This document shows, one piece after another, positions 1 to 8,846 of a stretch of 64,000 nucleotides of DNA (its first letter is position 1; the number at the start of each line of letters is the position of its first letter). Both the position numbers and the translations under genes were made by a program. The DNA is taken from contig JANQMX010000069.1 of assembly GCA_028279885.1 (NCBI GenBank), positions 1 to 64,000 on the forward strand, given 5' to 3'. The notes under the pieces are model-generated. The model ran no database searches. It saw only the letters and a list, made by a program, of their open reading frames with translations, and was not told the origin of the DNA. The stretch is from Rhodovibrionaceae bacterium. Its GTDB lineage: Bacteria; Pseudomonadota; Alphaproteobacteria; Kiloniellales; DSM-21159.

Positions 1-37
1 GTTTGAATGGGTTAGGACAGTGCCAAATTAGGGGATG

Positions 38-69
38 CTGCGGCCCCTGCCCAGGGCCGGGCAGCGCAG
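38..69 (-). terminator. hairpin downstream of the histidine kinase gene
   Basis: The DNA just beyond the kinase stop codon can fold into a GC-rich stem: CTGCG pairs with CGCAG on the outside and CTGCCC with GGGCAG on the inside. No clear T-run follows on the minus strand, so a factor-independent terminator is only a guess. Nothing else is visible between base 1 and the kinase. Confidence 0.3.
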
Positions 70-70
70 G

Positions 71-1672
71 TCAGGCCTGTGCGATGCGGGAGGCCGGGAA
101 GCGCACGGTCACGCAGGTGCCGTTGTTCGGCTCGCTGTCGATCTCCAGCTTGCCGCCGTGCAGCTCGATCAGGCCCTTGGACAGCGACAGGCCCAGTCCC
201 GTGCCCTCGTAGCGTCGCGACAGGCTGCTCTCGACCTGGCCGAAGGGCGTCAGGGCGATGGCCACTTCATCGGGCGACATGCCGATGCCGGTGTCCTTGA
301 CGCGGATGAGGAAGTCGCCGCTCTCGTCGACCGCCGTGTTGACCACCACCGAGCCGCCGGCCGGAGTGAACTTGACGGCATTGCTCAGAAGGTTGAGCAG
401 CACCTGCTTTACGGCGCGGGTGTCCGCCGCGAGATTCGGCGTGCGCTCGCTCAGCGCCAAGGTCAGCTTGACGTCGTTCTCGGCCGCGCGCTCCCGCACC
501 AGGCGGAAGGCGGACTGAACCACGTTGACGACGTCGACCTCCTCCTCGTTGAGCTCCATCCGACCGGCCTCGATCTTGGAGACGTCGAGGATGTCGTTGA
601 TCAGCTCCAACAGATGGATGGCGCACTGATAGATGTCGCGGACATAGTCCTTGTAGTTGGCGTTGCCGAGCGACCCGAAGGCCTCGCGCTGCATCAGCTC
701 GGAAAAGCCGATGATCGCATTCAGCGGCGTGCGCAGCTCGTGGCTCATGGTGGCGAGGAACTCGCTTTTCGCGCGGTTGGCGCTTTCCGCCACCTTGCGC
801 GAGCTTTCCAAGGCGGTTTCCCGCGCGCGCAGGTCGGTGATGTCCTGGGCGGTGCCGCGGAAGCCGCGGTGCGCTCCGCTTTCGGGCTCGAAGACCGGAA
901 CCCCACTGAAGCGGAACAGGCGGGCGCCGCCATCGGCATGGCGGAAACGCAGCTCGACATCGCGGAAGGGGCGGCGGGCATGGGGGTTGCTCAGCTCGTT
1001 CGGCAGGGCGGCACCCTCGCCGATCAAGTCGTTCAGATGGCGGCCGATCATCGCTCGCGGGTGGAAGCCGAGCGCCTCGGTCACCCGATTGGAGACGAAG
1101 ATCAGGCGCAGCTCGCCATCGACCTCCCAGATCCAGTCGGAGACCAGACGGGCGACGTCGTCGAAGCGTTCCTGCGTCCGGCGAATCTCTTCGGCGATGG
1201 TCGAGTCCGGCGCGCTGGGTGACAGCAGCCCGGCGACGACGCCGACCTGACCGCTCTCATCGAGCAGCAGGAAGCACTTGGCGGTGTAGAGGTCCTGCTT
1301 GTCCTCCGGACCCATCGCCAGCAACAGCGGTGCTGCCTCCTGCCAGCGGCCCTCGGAGTCGCTACGACGTTGGCTTGCCTGTTGAACGACCTCGCTGACG
1401 AAGTGGAGGCGGGGGCTCTCGTCGCGGACGACGAGCCCGGCGTCGGTCATTGCCGGCAGCAAGGCTGCGAAGGCTTTGTTGGTGTGCAGAAGCCGGCCTG
1501 CGGCATCGGCCACGAAGGCGGGGCCTGCCTGTTCCAGCAAGTGGCCGCAAGCAGCCACGATCGTGTTGTAGCTTTCAAGCGACTTGACGGCAGAATTGGG
1601 CACCCTCAGCCCTTGCTCGGCAGCGCCGAGCGCGCCGACGTTTCTGTCGTGAACCTGAGGATATATTGGCAC
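71..1672 (-). CDS. cytosolic PAS-domain sensor histidine kinase
   Basis: Sensor kinase that autophosphorylates on histidine and passes the phosphate to a response regulator. Seen in the 533 residues: a weak PAS-like segment (about 40-100), a clear PAS domain with C-terminal extension (about 165-285, DWIWEVDGELRL), a HisKA helix with H311 in SHELRTPLNAII, then a HATPase domain with N box NLLSNAVKF (427), G1 DTGIG (460) and G2 GTGLGL (490). There is no transmembrane segment, so the signal is probably intracellular. The start is GTG with GGGGGA upstream. No response regulator lies next to it, so its partner is unknown. The gene follows the DUF2336 gene on the same strand with a ~75-nt AT-rich gap that probably holds its own promoter. 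Confidence 0.9.
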   Translation of the reverse strand: MPIYPQVHDRNVGALGAAEQGLRVPNSAVKSLESYNTIVAACGHLLEQAGPAFVADAAGRLLHTNKAFAALLPAMTDAGLVVRDESPRLHFVSEVVQQASQRRSDSEGRWQEAAPLLLAMGPEDKQDLYTAKCFLLLDESGQVGVVAGLLSPSAPDSTIAEEIRRTQERFDDVARLVSDWIWEVDGELRLIFVSNRVTEALGFHPRAMIGRHLNDLIGEGAALPNELSNPHARRPFRDVELRFRHADGGARLFRFSGVPVFEPESGAHRGFRGTAQDITDLRARETALESSRKVAESANRAKSEFLATMSHELRTPLNAIIGFSELMQREAFGSLGNANYKDYVRDIYQCAIHLLELINDILDVSKIEAGRMELNEEEVDVVNVVQSAFRLVRERAAENDVKLTLALSERTPNLAADTRAVKQVLLNLLSNAVKFTPAGGSVVVNTAVDESGDFLIRVKDTGIGMSPDEVAIALTPFGQVESSLSRRYEGTGLGLSLSKGLIELHGGKLEIDSEPNNGTCVTVRFPASRIAQA

Positions 1673-1746
1673 CTGGTCCCCCAGTACAAAGCCGGGCCTC
1701 TGTTATAGAAAAGTATAATAACGCAGTCTGTGTATAAATTGAAGCA

Positions 1747-2916
1747 TTACGAGGCAACAGCAAGAGATTTTGTTTCCTCTATACGGTCCACCGCAGCGAT
1801 GTAGTCTGGATCACTGCGCCAACGGGCGACCAGACTTTGCGCCGTGTCGCTCGCTGCCTCGTCGAACAGCTTCAAGACTCCGGCCAGTTCGCCGGGGTCG
1901 ACGATCTGCTCGTCGCGCCGGCCGACGCGGCTCAAGAGGAAGACCGACGTGAAGGTCGGCTTGTCGATGCCGAGCGCTTTGCAGAGGATGGCCAAGGGCT
2001 GTCCGCCAGACTGATAGACTAATCTTTTCAAGGCACTTGCCGGAACGCCGCTCCATTCGCTGAGCATCGCTTCGAAGAGCTGGATCTCGCCTTGCCGCAA
2101 GACCTTCAGCAGCACCTCGGCGTTGAGGTGGCCCTTTTCGCGCATTTCGCGGGCCAGCTTCTGGGCGGCGTTCGAGCCTTTCTCGGCGTGGCGAACCTTC
2201 GCCATGTCCTTGGCGCCCTCCAGGGCGCACTCTTCGACCATCGGATCGAGCGCGCTCGGGTCGAGCCCGTAACCGTCGACCAGATGCTGACGCAAAGCGG
2301 CGCCGACCCAGAGGTACAGGCGCTTGGCCAGGGCATTCGGCAGATCGTGGCGCAGCACCAGGGGTTCCTGAAAGCTGTCGACTCGCTTCGACTGCTCGAC
2401 CAGGTACTCCATGGTAACTTGGGAGATCTCGGCGCCGGCGTTCTCCAGCAAAGTGCGGACCACGTCGTCGCTGCCGCTCTCGACCAGCGCGTCGGAGACG
2501 GCCGCACTGATCTTGCGGCGACGGGCAATAGCCAGCTGGTGCTCGGTCGTGCGCTGATGGACGATCTCGATCAGGTCGCTGTCGCGCAGCAGATCGCTGC
2601 GCATAAGGACGGGCTTGGCGACGAGAATGTCGTCGCAGGCCAGTTCCTTCATGATATGGGGCGGAACGTTCTGGCTCTCGGCCAGCTGCTCGGCGAGGCG
2701 GGCGCGTACGTCGAGTTCGACCTCGCGCACCAGCTTCGTGAGGATGTCGCACATCAGCGCCCGTTCGCGCTCCGAAAGGACGCTGGCGCCATTGTTGAAG
2801 AGGTCGGCGATGATCTGGGCCAATTTCGAGCGGCTTTCGAGCGAGCGTTGGCGGGCCAGGGCAAGGAGGTAATCCAGCTCCGCCGGTCTGATGTCTGCAG
2901 CCTGTCGCATTCTCAT
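1747..2916 (-). CDS. DUF2336 domain protein (helical-repeat, function unknown)
   Basis: This 389-residue protein is predicted to be entirely alpha-helical and matches the DUF2336 family, which is common in alphaproteobacteria and has no settled biochemical role. Recognisable stretches are the N-terminal helices (RPAELDYLLALARQRS, SRSKLAQIIADLF), the repeat-like LARPVLMRSDLL-type region (here AKPVLMRSDLL) and the downstream VSDALVESGSDDVVRTLLEN. It has no signal peptide or membrane helix. A second DUF2336 protein is encoded at 47.2 kb; the two share the 'ALVESG-DD-V---LL-N-GAEI' segment, so they are paralogues. Two ATG codons start the ORF (MRMRQ); the first is used here. The histidine kinase lies immediately downstream, which may hint at a signalling link, but that is inference. 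Confidence 0.85.
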   Translation of the reverse strand: MRMRQAADIRPAELDYLLALARQRSLESRSKLAQIIADLFNNGASVLSERERALMCDILTKLVREVELDVRARLAEQLAESQNVPPHIMKELACDDILVAKPVLMRSDLLRDSDLIEIVHQRTTEHQLAIARRRKISAAVSDALVESGSDDVVRTLLENAGAEISQVTMEYLVEQSKRVDSFQEPLVLRHDLPNALAKRLYLWVGAALRQHLVDGYGLDPSALDPMVEECALEGAKDMAKVRHAEKGSNAAQKLAREMREKGHLNAEVLLKVLRQGEIQLFEAMLSEWSGVPASALKRLVYQSGGQPLAILCKALGIDKPTFTSVFLLSRVGRRDEQIVDPGELAGVLKLFDEAASDTAQSLVARWRSDPDYIAAVDRIEETKSLAVAS

Positions 2917-3181
2917 TGCCCAGCTAAAACCTGGAATACCTTTCCAATGCTTTGGTTGAGGCTAAAGCCGCTGGCTTGAATTTTTTGTTAACTTTGCCGG
3001 TCATTTTCCCTTTACTTTTCAAGGGGGCTCCCGGACTTCAGGCACCGTCTTCGTTGCCCGCTTCCAACTTGGTCACGGCAGTGCGCCCCCTGCCCGGGCG
3101 ATTGGACACGCTGCTTCTGAGCCGGTGGTGAGAAATGTCAGTGTGGCCAAGGGCAACAAGAACTGCCCGTCGCTCAAGGCT

Positions 3182-4138
3182 CTAGTCGGCTTCAAGGCCC
3201 TCGCGGCGGAGTTCGCTCGGCGTGCAGCCGAAGCGCGCCTTGAAGCTGCGGCAGAACTGGGCCTGGTCGCTGAACCCGCGATTATAGCAGATCTCCGCGA
3301 TGGTCATCTTCTTGCTGGCTGTGCGCAGATCTTCGCGCGCGGCTTCCAGCCGCATGTCGCGAATCCACTGGCCCAAGGTCTGGTTGGTGTCGCGGAAAAG
3401 CTGATGCAGATAGCGCACCGAGATGCCGCACTCGTTGGCGATCATCTCGGTGTCGAGGTCGTTGCGGTGCAGGTTCTGCATCACGAAGCGCTCGGCCCGC
3501 GAAAGATGCGCGCTGCGCACCGACGAGGCGCCGGATGTCAGGGTGCGTTCGTCGGTATGGAGGGCGAGGGCCAGCAGGTCGGCGAGTTGTTGCCCGACCA
3601 CCTCGCGCACCTCGTCGGTCATGGTGTCGTAGCGCTTCGGCAAGTGCTGCAGCATGTCGACGAACAGGCCGCCCGCGCCGTTGGTGGCGTTGAACTGCAT
3701 GCCGCAATAGCGGTCGGGCGCGCGTAGCCGGCCTTCGAGCGCTGCGGTGCCGATCTTCATGACCCAAAGCTCCGCCGTTTGACTGTGGCTGAAGTCGTAG
3801 GGCTCGTAGCTGCGCTCCAGGATGAAGCTGCCCGGGCCCGCGCGCACCTCTCGGCCGCATTGCGCGAACTCCACGTCCGACACGGTCGGGATGGTGATCA
3901 GCAGCTCCTCGCTGTTTTCGCAGGTCAGGTGCTTCGGCAGGCGGCGATAGAGCAGAGCTTCCGAACGCAGCCGGGACAGCGAAACGCTGCCTAAGCGCCA
4001 GCCGGTGATCTCTCCGTTGAAGCTGTCGGGGTTCCTGAACTTGAGATCGAGCGGGAAGTAGGTTGCCGCGATGGTCTGATGCCAGTGCGTGCTGCGGCTC
4101 TCCGGCCTGATGCCCTTCGTTGTGATCACAGTTCTCAA
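3182..4138 (-). CDS. AraC-family transcriptional regulator
   Basis: DNA-binding regulator with an N-terminal ligand-sensing half (AraC_binding_2-like, about residues 20-190) and a C-terminal double helix-turn-helix: IANECGISVRYLHQLF and then the second HTH ending GFSDQAQFCRSFKARFG. At ~318 residues it has the usual length for this subgroup. I prefer the TTG start at 4138 because GGGAGGA stands at the right distance, whereas the longer ORF starting at 4186 has no clear ribosome site. It is divergent from hyuB-hyuA with ~230 nt between them, so it probably controls those genes in response to their substrate. The target and inducer are inferred only from position. Confidence 0.88.
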   Translation of the reverse strand: MRTVITTKGIRPESRSTHWHQTIAATYFPLDLKFRNPDSFNGEITGWRLGSVSLSRLRSEALLYRRLPKHLTCENSEELLITIPTVSDVEFAQCGREVRAGPGSFILERSYEPYDFSHSQTAELWVMKIGTAALEGRLRAPDRYCGMQFNATNGAGGLFVDMLQHLPKRYDTMTDEVREVVGQQLADLLALALHTDERTLTSGASSVRSAHLSRAERFVMQNLHRNDLDTEMIANECGISVRYLHQLFRDTNQTLGQWIRDMRLEAAREDLRTASKKMTIAEICYNRGFSDQAQFCRSFKARFGCTPSELRREGLEAD

Positions 4139-4368
4139 GACCAGTCCTCCCGCGGGATAGCTTAGACCAGCCAGTGTGCAATGCAAACGAGGCGGCCCGA
4201 TTGTGCACGCCTGATCAAAATAATGAGCGCTCAGCGCAAAGACCTGGGGCAGAGGTCCTGCAAGCCTGACAGCGTAGACGGCGAACTAGGCCGCGCAGGG
4301 AGGCATTACCGGCGAAACCACTGGGTTCGCGGACCGCTCTTCTTGCGCCTGGCAAGAGGAGCGGGACC

Positions 4369-6153
4369 ATGTTGGACGAAGCACCGGCGCAAGCGACAAG
4401 AACAACCCCAGAGGTCGACCCGATTACTCTGTCGGTGGTGCGGGGTATTCTGGAGACCACCCAGCGCGAGATGACGCTGTCGCTCGAGAAGACCGCTCGC
4501 TCCAGCGTCTTCAATCTGGCCCACGACTATTCCACGGCCCTGTTCAACGCCAAGCCCGAGATGATCCTTCAGGGCCAGGATATTCCGATCCATCTCGGCT
4601 CGCTGATCCCGGCGATGAAAGCGGTGCAGGCCTACTTCGGCGACGACATTCATGAAGGCGACCTGATCCTGCACAACGACCCGGCCTACATGGGCAGTCA
4701 TGGCATCGACGTCTGCATGTACAAGCCGGTCTTCTATCGCGGCGAGCTGGTCTACTGGACGGTCTGCAAGGGCCACCTGACCGATATCGGGGGCCCGGTG
4801 CCCGCCGGCTACAATCCGGACGCCAAGGAGATCTATGCCGAGTGCCTGCGGATTCCGCCGGTCAAGATCTGGGACCGCGGCCAGCCGCGTAACGACGTTC
4901 TCAACCTGATCCTCACCAACATGCGCGCCCGCAAGGATCAGGAGGGCGATTTCAACGCGCTGATCGGCGCCTGCCAGGTGGGCGAGCGCAACCTGATTCG
5001 CACGCTCGACAAGTATGGCCAGGAGCAGGTTGCGGCCTGCATCGAAGAGCTGCAATCCATGGCCGACCGGCAGATGCGATCGCTGATCCGCAGCGTGCCG
5101 GACGGCACCTACCACGGGACGGCCATCTGCGAGGACGCAGGCCACGGCTTCGGCGACCTGGAGATCAAGGCTACCGTCACCATCGACGACGACGCCTGCC
5201 ACATCCGCATCGATAGCCCGCCGCAGATCCCCTACTTCATCAATTCCTACGAGGGCAATTCCTACTCCGGCGTCTACCTCGGCCTGATGATGTTCGCCCA
5301 GCTCCCTCCGCCCTACAACGAGGGGCTCTACCGCTGCGTCTCGGTCGACATGGGCCCCAAGGGCACCCTGTGCAACGCGCAGGAACCGGCGCCGCACATG
5401 AACTGCACCACCACGCCGATGGAGACTTTGACCGATGCGGTGCGCCTGGCCTTCGAGGAGGCCATGCCCTCGAAGGTCGCGGCCTCCTGGGGCCACGCCA
5501 ACGGCCTGAACATCGCCGGTTGGGACAAGCGTCACGACGAGGAGTACGTGACCATGGTGCTGGCAACGATTATCTCCGGCGCCGGCGCCACGCCGTACCA
5601 GGACGGCTGGCACGCCTGCGGCCCGGAGTGCTGCTTCGGCGCTCTAACGTCGGGCGATGTCGAACTGCTGGAGTACTCCTATCCGATCATCATCCATCGC
5701 TATTCCCTGATGACGGACAGCGGCGGCGCGGGTCTCTACCGCGGCGGCTCCGGTACCGCCTGGGAGGTCGAGCCGCTGGACGACGAGATGACCTTCATCA
5801 TGTTCGGCGAGGGTCGGCGCATTCCGGCGCTCGGCGCGTCCGGCGCCACCTCGAAGATGATCGACACCAAGGTCGGCCGCCTGGAACGCAAGATCGACGG
5901 CAAGTCCGAGATCGTCCGCGACAACATCATCGGCACCATCAAGCCGGGGCAGTCGGTCACCAACATGAACCCGGGTGGAGGCGGTTATGGCGATGCCATG
6001 AAACGTCCGATCGAGAAGGTGATCGAGGACGTCCGCAACGGCCTGGTCTCCGTCCAGGGAGCCAAGGAGGACTACGGCGTGGTGATCGCCGACGAGGCCT
6101 CCCTCAAGGTCGACCTCGCCTCGACCGAGGCCCTGCGCGCCAGCGCCGCCTGA
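4369..6153 (+). CDS. hyuB: hydantoinase B / oxoprolinase family protein
   Basis: Subunit of an ATP-dependent hydantoinase, 5-oxoprolinase or carboxylase-type enzyme. The 594 residues cover the Hydantoinase_B family from DPITLSVVRGILETTQREM near the N-terminus, through the metal-site region HNDPAYMGSHGIDV and the segment CKGHLTDIGGPVPAGYNPDA, to a glycine-rich C-terminus (NMNPGGGGYGD). AGAGGAG precedes the ATG. It is followed 27 nt later by hyuA, the normal partner. The substrate cannot be read from sequence: hydantoins, oxoproline and aromatic ketones are all handled by this family. Acetone carboxylase is less likely because its small third subunit is not adjacent. Probably regulated by the divergent AraC protein. 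Confidence 0.92.
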   Translation: MLDEAPAQATRTTPEVDPITLSVVRGILETTQREMTLSLEKTARSSVFNLAHDYSTALFNAKPEMILQGQDIPIHLGSLIPAMKAVQAYFGDDIHEGDLILHNDPAYMGSHGIDVCMYKPVFYRGELVYWTVCKGHLTDIGGPVPAGYNPDAKEIYAECLRIPPVKIWDRGQPRNDVLNLILTNMRARKDQEGDFNALIGACQVGERNLIRTLDKYGQEQVAACIEELQSMADRQMRSLIRSVPDGTYHGTAICEDAGHGFGDLEIKATVTIDDDACHIRIDSPPQIPYFINSYEGNSYSGVYLGLMMFAQLPPPYNEGLYRCVSVDMGPKGTLCNAQEPAPHMNCTTTPMETLTDAVRLAFEEAMPSKVAASWGHANGLNIAGWDKRHDEEYVTMVLATIISGAGATPYQDGWHACGPECCFGALTSGDVELLEYSYPIIIHRYSLMTDSGGAGLYRGGSGTAWEVEPLDDEMTFIMFGEGRRIPALGASGATSKMIDTKVGRLERKIDGKSEIVRDNIIGTIKPGQSVTNMNPGGGGYGDAMKRPIEKVIEDVRNGLVSVQGAKEDYGVVIADEASLKVDLASTEALRASAA

Positions 6154-6180
6154 CCGCGATTTCCGAAGAAGAGCAGACCC

Positions 6181-8265
6181 ATGCGCACCGACTACAGACT
6201 CGGCATCGATGCCGGCGGCACCTTCACCGACTTCGTCCTGGCCGAGAAAAGCGGCGAGACCCGGCTGTACAAGGCGCTCTCCACGCCGGCCGACCCGACC
6301 CTCGCAATCCGAAACGGACTGACGCTGATTTCCGAAGACCTCGGCGCCTCGATCGGCGAGATCATTTCCAAGTGCGATCTCTGCATCAACGGCACCACGG
6401 TGGGCCTGAACGCCCTGATCCAGCACAAGGGCGCCAAGACCGGACTGATCTGCACCAAGGGTCATGAGGATTCCATCGAGATCCGCAATGGCCACAAGGA
6501 AGACGGCTATCGCTACGACGCCGAGTACCCGCCGGCGGTCATGCTGGCGCCGCGCTACCTGCGCCGCGGGGTCGAGGAGCGTGTGCTCTCGACCGGAGAA
6601 GTCCGCACGCCCCTTAACGAGCAGCAGGTGCGCGAGGCCTGCGAGCATTTCCTGAGCGAGGGCGTCGAGTCGGTGGCGATCTCCTTCGTCTGGTCGGTGC
6701 TGCGGCCGGAGCACGAGCGCCGGGCCGCCGAGATCGTGCGCGAGATGATGCCCGATGCCATCGTCACCCTGGGCTCGTTGCTCTATCCACAAATCCGCGA
6801 ATACACCCGCACATCGACGGCGATCACCAACGCCTATCTGGCGCCGATCCTGAAGAAGTACGTCACCTCCGTGGACTCCTACTTCCGAGAGCAGGGCGCC
6901 CAGTACCCGGTGCGCTATTTCCAGTCCAACGGCGGCCTGGCGATCGGCGAGGCCATGTCCGACCGCTCGGTCTACGCGATCAACTCCGGGCCGGCTTCGG
7001 CGCCGACGGCCGGCCTGCACGTCACCAGGCCCTTCGGCGACGAGAACGTGATCACCGTCGACATGGGCGGCACCTCCTTCGACATCACGCTGACCTATGG
7101 CGGGCAGTCGAACCTCAACAAGAACATCGATTTCCTGCGCTACCGCATCGGCGTACCGATGATCCAGGTCGAGACCCTGGGCGCCGGCGGCGGCTCGATC
7201 GGCTGGATCGACGACATGGGACTGCTGCAGATGGGGCCGCAGAGCGCGGGCTCGGATCCGGGGCCGGCTTGCTACAGCCAGGGCGGCACCGAGCCGACGA
7301 CGACGGACGTCAACCTGGTGCTCGGCTACCTAAGCCCCGACGGTTTGGTCGGCGGGCGCCTGCCGCTCGACCGGCAGAAGGCGGAAGAGGCCATCCGGAC
7401 CAAGATTGCCGAGCCTCTGGGCCTGAGCTTGGAGAAGGCGGCCTACGGCATGTTCACCATCGTCAACGCCAACATGGTCAACGGCATCCGCCGCGTCTCC
7501 ATCGAGCGCGGCTACGACCCGCGCGACTTCGTGCTGGTCTGCGCAGGTGGCGCCACCGGCGCGCACATCACCGCGCTGGCCCGCGAAATGGGCATCAAGA
7601 AGATCCTGGTGAACAAGCTGGCCTCCGGCCTCTGCGCCTTCGGGCAGATCATCTCGGACGTTAAGTACAACTACATGGCCACCTGCCCGGTAAGGCTCGA
7701 CAACGACGAGGCCGTCCAGCGTATCGGCGCGCTGTTCGAGGAAATCGAGGCGCAGGGTGTCGCCCATCTCAAGGCCGATGGCTTCGAGGAGGATCGGATC
7801 GAGATCCGCCGCAGCCTCGAGATGCGCTACGTCGGCCAAGTCCACGAATGCACGGTCGAGGTCGGCAACTTCGCAATCGATGCCGCCGGGATCGAGAAGC
7901 TGAAGGAGGCGTTCCACCGCCGCCACGAGCAGCTCTACACCTACGCGGAGCCGAACAGCATCGTCGAGGTGGTCAACCTGGAGAGCACCCTCTACGGGCT
8001 GGTCGACAAGCCGGCGGTGGCGAGCCTCGCCGCGGGCACGGACGTCGATGCGGCCATCAAGGGCAGCCGCAACGCGATCTTCTCGGCCGACGGCACGAGC
8101 CAGCGGGTTCCGGTCATCGATGGCGACAAGCTGGGCGCGGGCAGCGTGGTCACCGGCCCGGCGATCATCGAGGAGATCACGACCACCGTCGTGATCGAGC
8201 CCGGCTGGCAGGCCGAGCTGCACGAGAGAGGCTCCTACGTGCTGACGCCCGCCGAGACGGCCTAG
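6181..8265 (+). CDS. hyuA: hydantoinase A / oxoprolinase family protein
   Basis: ATP-binding partner of HyuB. The N-terminal Hydant_A_N domain begins YRLGIDAGGTFTDFVL, an actin/hexokinase-fold phosphate loop. The central hydantoinase A domain carries a second phosphate loop, VDMGGTSFDITL (about residue 295), and GAGGGSIGWID. The C-terminus follows the family to residue 694, which is the usual length. In characterised members HyuA phosphorylates or activates the substrate with ATP and HyuB completes the ring opening or carboxylation. The gene sits 27 nt downstream of hyuB on the same strand, so the two should form one transcript. No transporter is linked, so substrate assignment stays open. 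Confidence 0.92.
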   Translation: MRTDYRLGIDAGGTFTDFVLAEKSGETRLYKALSTPADPTLAIRNGLTLISEDLGASIGEIISKCDLCINGTTVGLNALIQHKGAKTGLICTKGHEDSIEIRNGHKEDGYRYDAEYPPAVMLAPRYLRRGVEERVLSTGEVRTPLNEQQVREACEHFLSEGVESVAISFVWSVLRPEHERRAAEIVREMMPDAIVTLGSLLYPQIREYTRTSTAITNAYLAPILKKYVTSVDSYFREQGAQYPVRYFQSNGGLAIGEAMSDRSVYAINSGPASAPTAGLHVTRPFGDENVITVDMGGTSFDITLTYGGQSNLNKNIDFLRYRIGVPMIQVETLGAGGGSIGWIDDMGLLQMGPQSAGSDPGPACYSQGGTEPTTTDVNLVLGYLSPDGLVGGRLPLDRQKAEEAIRTKIAEPLGLSLEKAAYGMFTIVNANMVNGIRRVSIERGYDPRDFVLVCAGGATGAHITALAREMGIKKILVNKLASGLCAFGQIISDVKYNYMATCPVRLDNDEAVQRIGALFEEIEAQGVAHLKADGFEEDRIEIRRSLEMRYVGQVHECTVEVGNFAIDAAGIEKLKEAFHRRHEQLYTYAEPNSIVEVVNLESTLYGLVDKPAVASLAAGTDVDAAIKGSRNAIFSADGTSQRVPVIDGDKLGAGSVVTGPAIIEEITTTVVIEPGWQAELHERGSYVLTPAETA

Positions 8266-8301
8266 GGATGAGTCAGCCGCGCCTCACCGCTGACGAGCGC
8301 T

Positions 8302-8319
8302 CCCACCTGCGCAGGTGGG
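8302..8319. terminator. 18-bp perfect palindrome downstream of hyuA
   Basis: CCCACCTGCGCAGGTGGG is a perfect inverted repeat 36 nt after the hyuA stop, followed by a weaker ACCCTC/GAGGGT hairpin at about 8330-8355. It is a likely transcription end or mRNA-stabilising structure, although no T-run follows. The flanks GCGCT and GATGAAC make it look like a single type I-E CRISPR repeat, but there is only one copy. The rest of 8266-8479 shows no gene. Confidence 0.4.
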
Positions 8320-8479
8320 GATGAACTGGACCCTCAGGGCCTCGTCCCCGAGGGTCGATGGCGCTGCCCAGTAGACGGCTTGCTGGGCCATAAGCATCTG
8401 TTACTGAAAAGATTTCGCATAAAGGTGGGCCGCATTTAGCGAAACGTTTAGCAATTGGCACTATCTTCGTACGGGAAGC

Positions 8480-8767
8480 TTGGGAACAAGGCTTCCAACG
8501 CCAACCATCGCTATTTCGCCCTTGCCCACCAATCCGCCCCAGTTCGACCTCGGCCGAAGCCTGACCAACGCGTTGCGCGCCCTGCAGCAGGGCCCGGCGC
8601 CCGCTGGTGCGGCAACCGGCCAGGCCTCCAGCGACAAGACGGCCGGCGGGAGCCAGCCACGGCCGGCCGAGAACACCGTCTTTCAGAAGCAGCTCAAGGC
8701 TGGCCAGGATGCCGGGCTGGACGGCCAGGTGCGGCCGCGCGGCACTTACGTCAATCTCTCGATCTAG
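8480..8767 (+). CDS. small hypothetical protein (95 aa)
   Basis: A short ORF with a Pro/Ala/Gln-rich, GC-rich composition and a C-terminus RPRGTYVNLSI that looks coding rather than random. I do not recognise the family. There is no signal peptide, membrane helix or metal motif. The only in-frame early start is TTG at 8480 with GGGAAG just upstream, so the exact start is uncertain. It stands alone between hyuA and the convergent phosphonopyruvate hydrolase gene, with its own possible promoter elements upstream (TTGGCA near 8455). It could also be a spurious ORF. Confidence 0.4.
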   Translation: MGTRLPTPTIAISPLPTNPPQFDLGRSLTNALRALQQGPAPAGAATGQASSDKTAGGSQPRPAENTVFQKQLKAGQDAGLDGQVRPRGTYVNLSI

Positions 8768-8846
8768 AACGCTTTCCGACCCTATCGAACCATTCCGGCG
8801 GCACGCGCTCTCAGCCAATGCGCAGGTTCAGACCGCCGCAAATCGA

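Noticed and set aside
4306-5613. 435-residue minus-strand ORF opposite hyuB
   Set aside because: Antisense shadow of a clear family gene; composition is Val/Asp/Gly-rich with no domain.
8297-8328. CRISPR-like repeat (type I-E look) after hyuA
   Set aside because: The GCGCT-CCCACCTGCGCAGGTGGG-GATGAACTG stretch resembles an I-E repeat but occurs once, is 2-3 nt too long, and there are no spacers or cas genes. A hairpin at a gene end is simpler.
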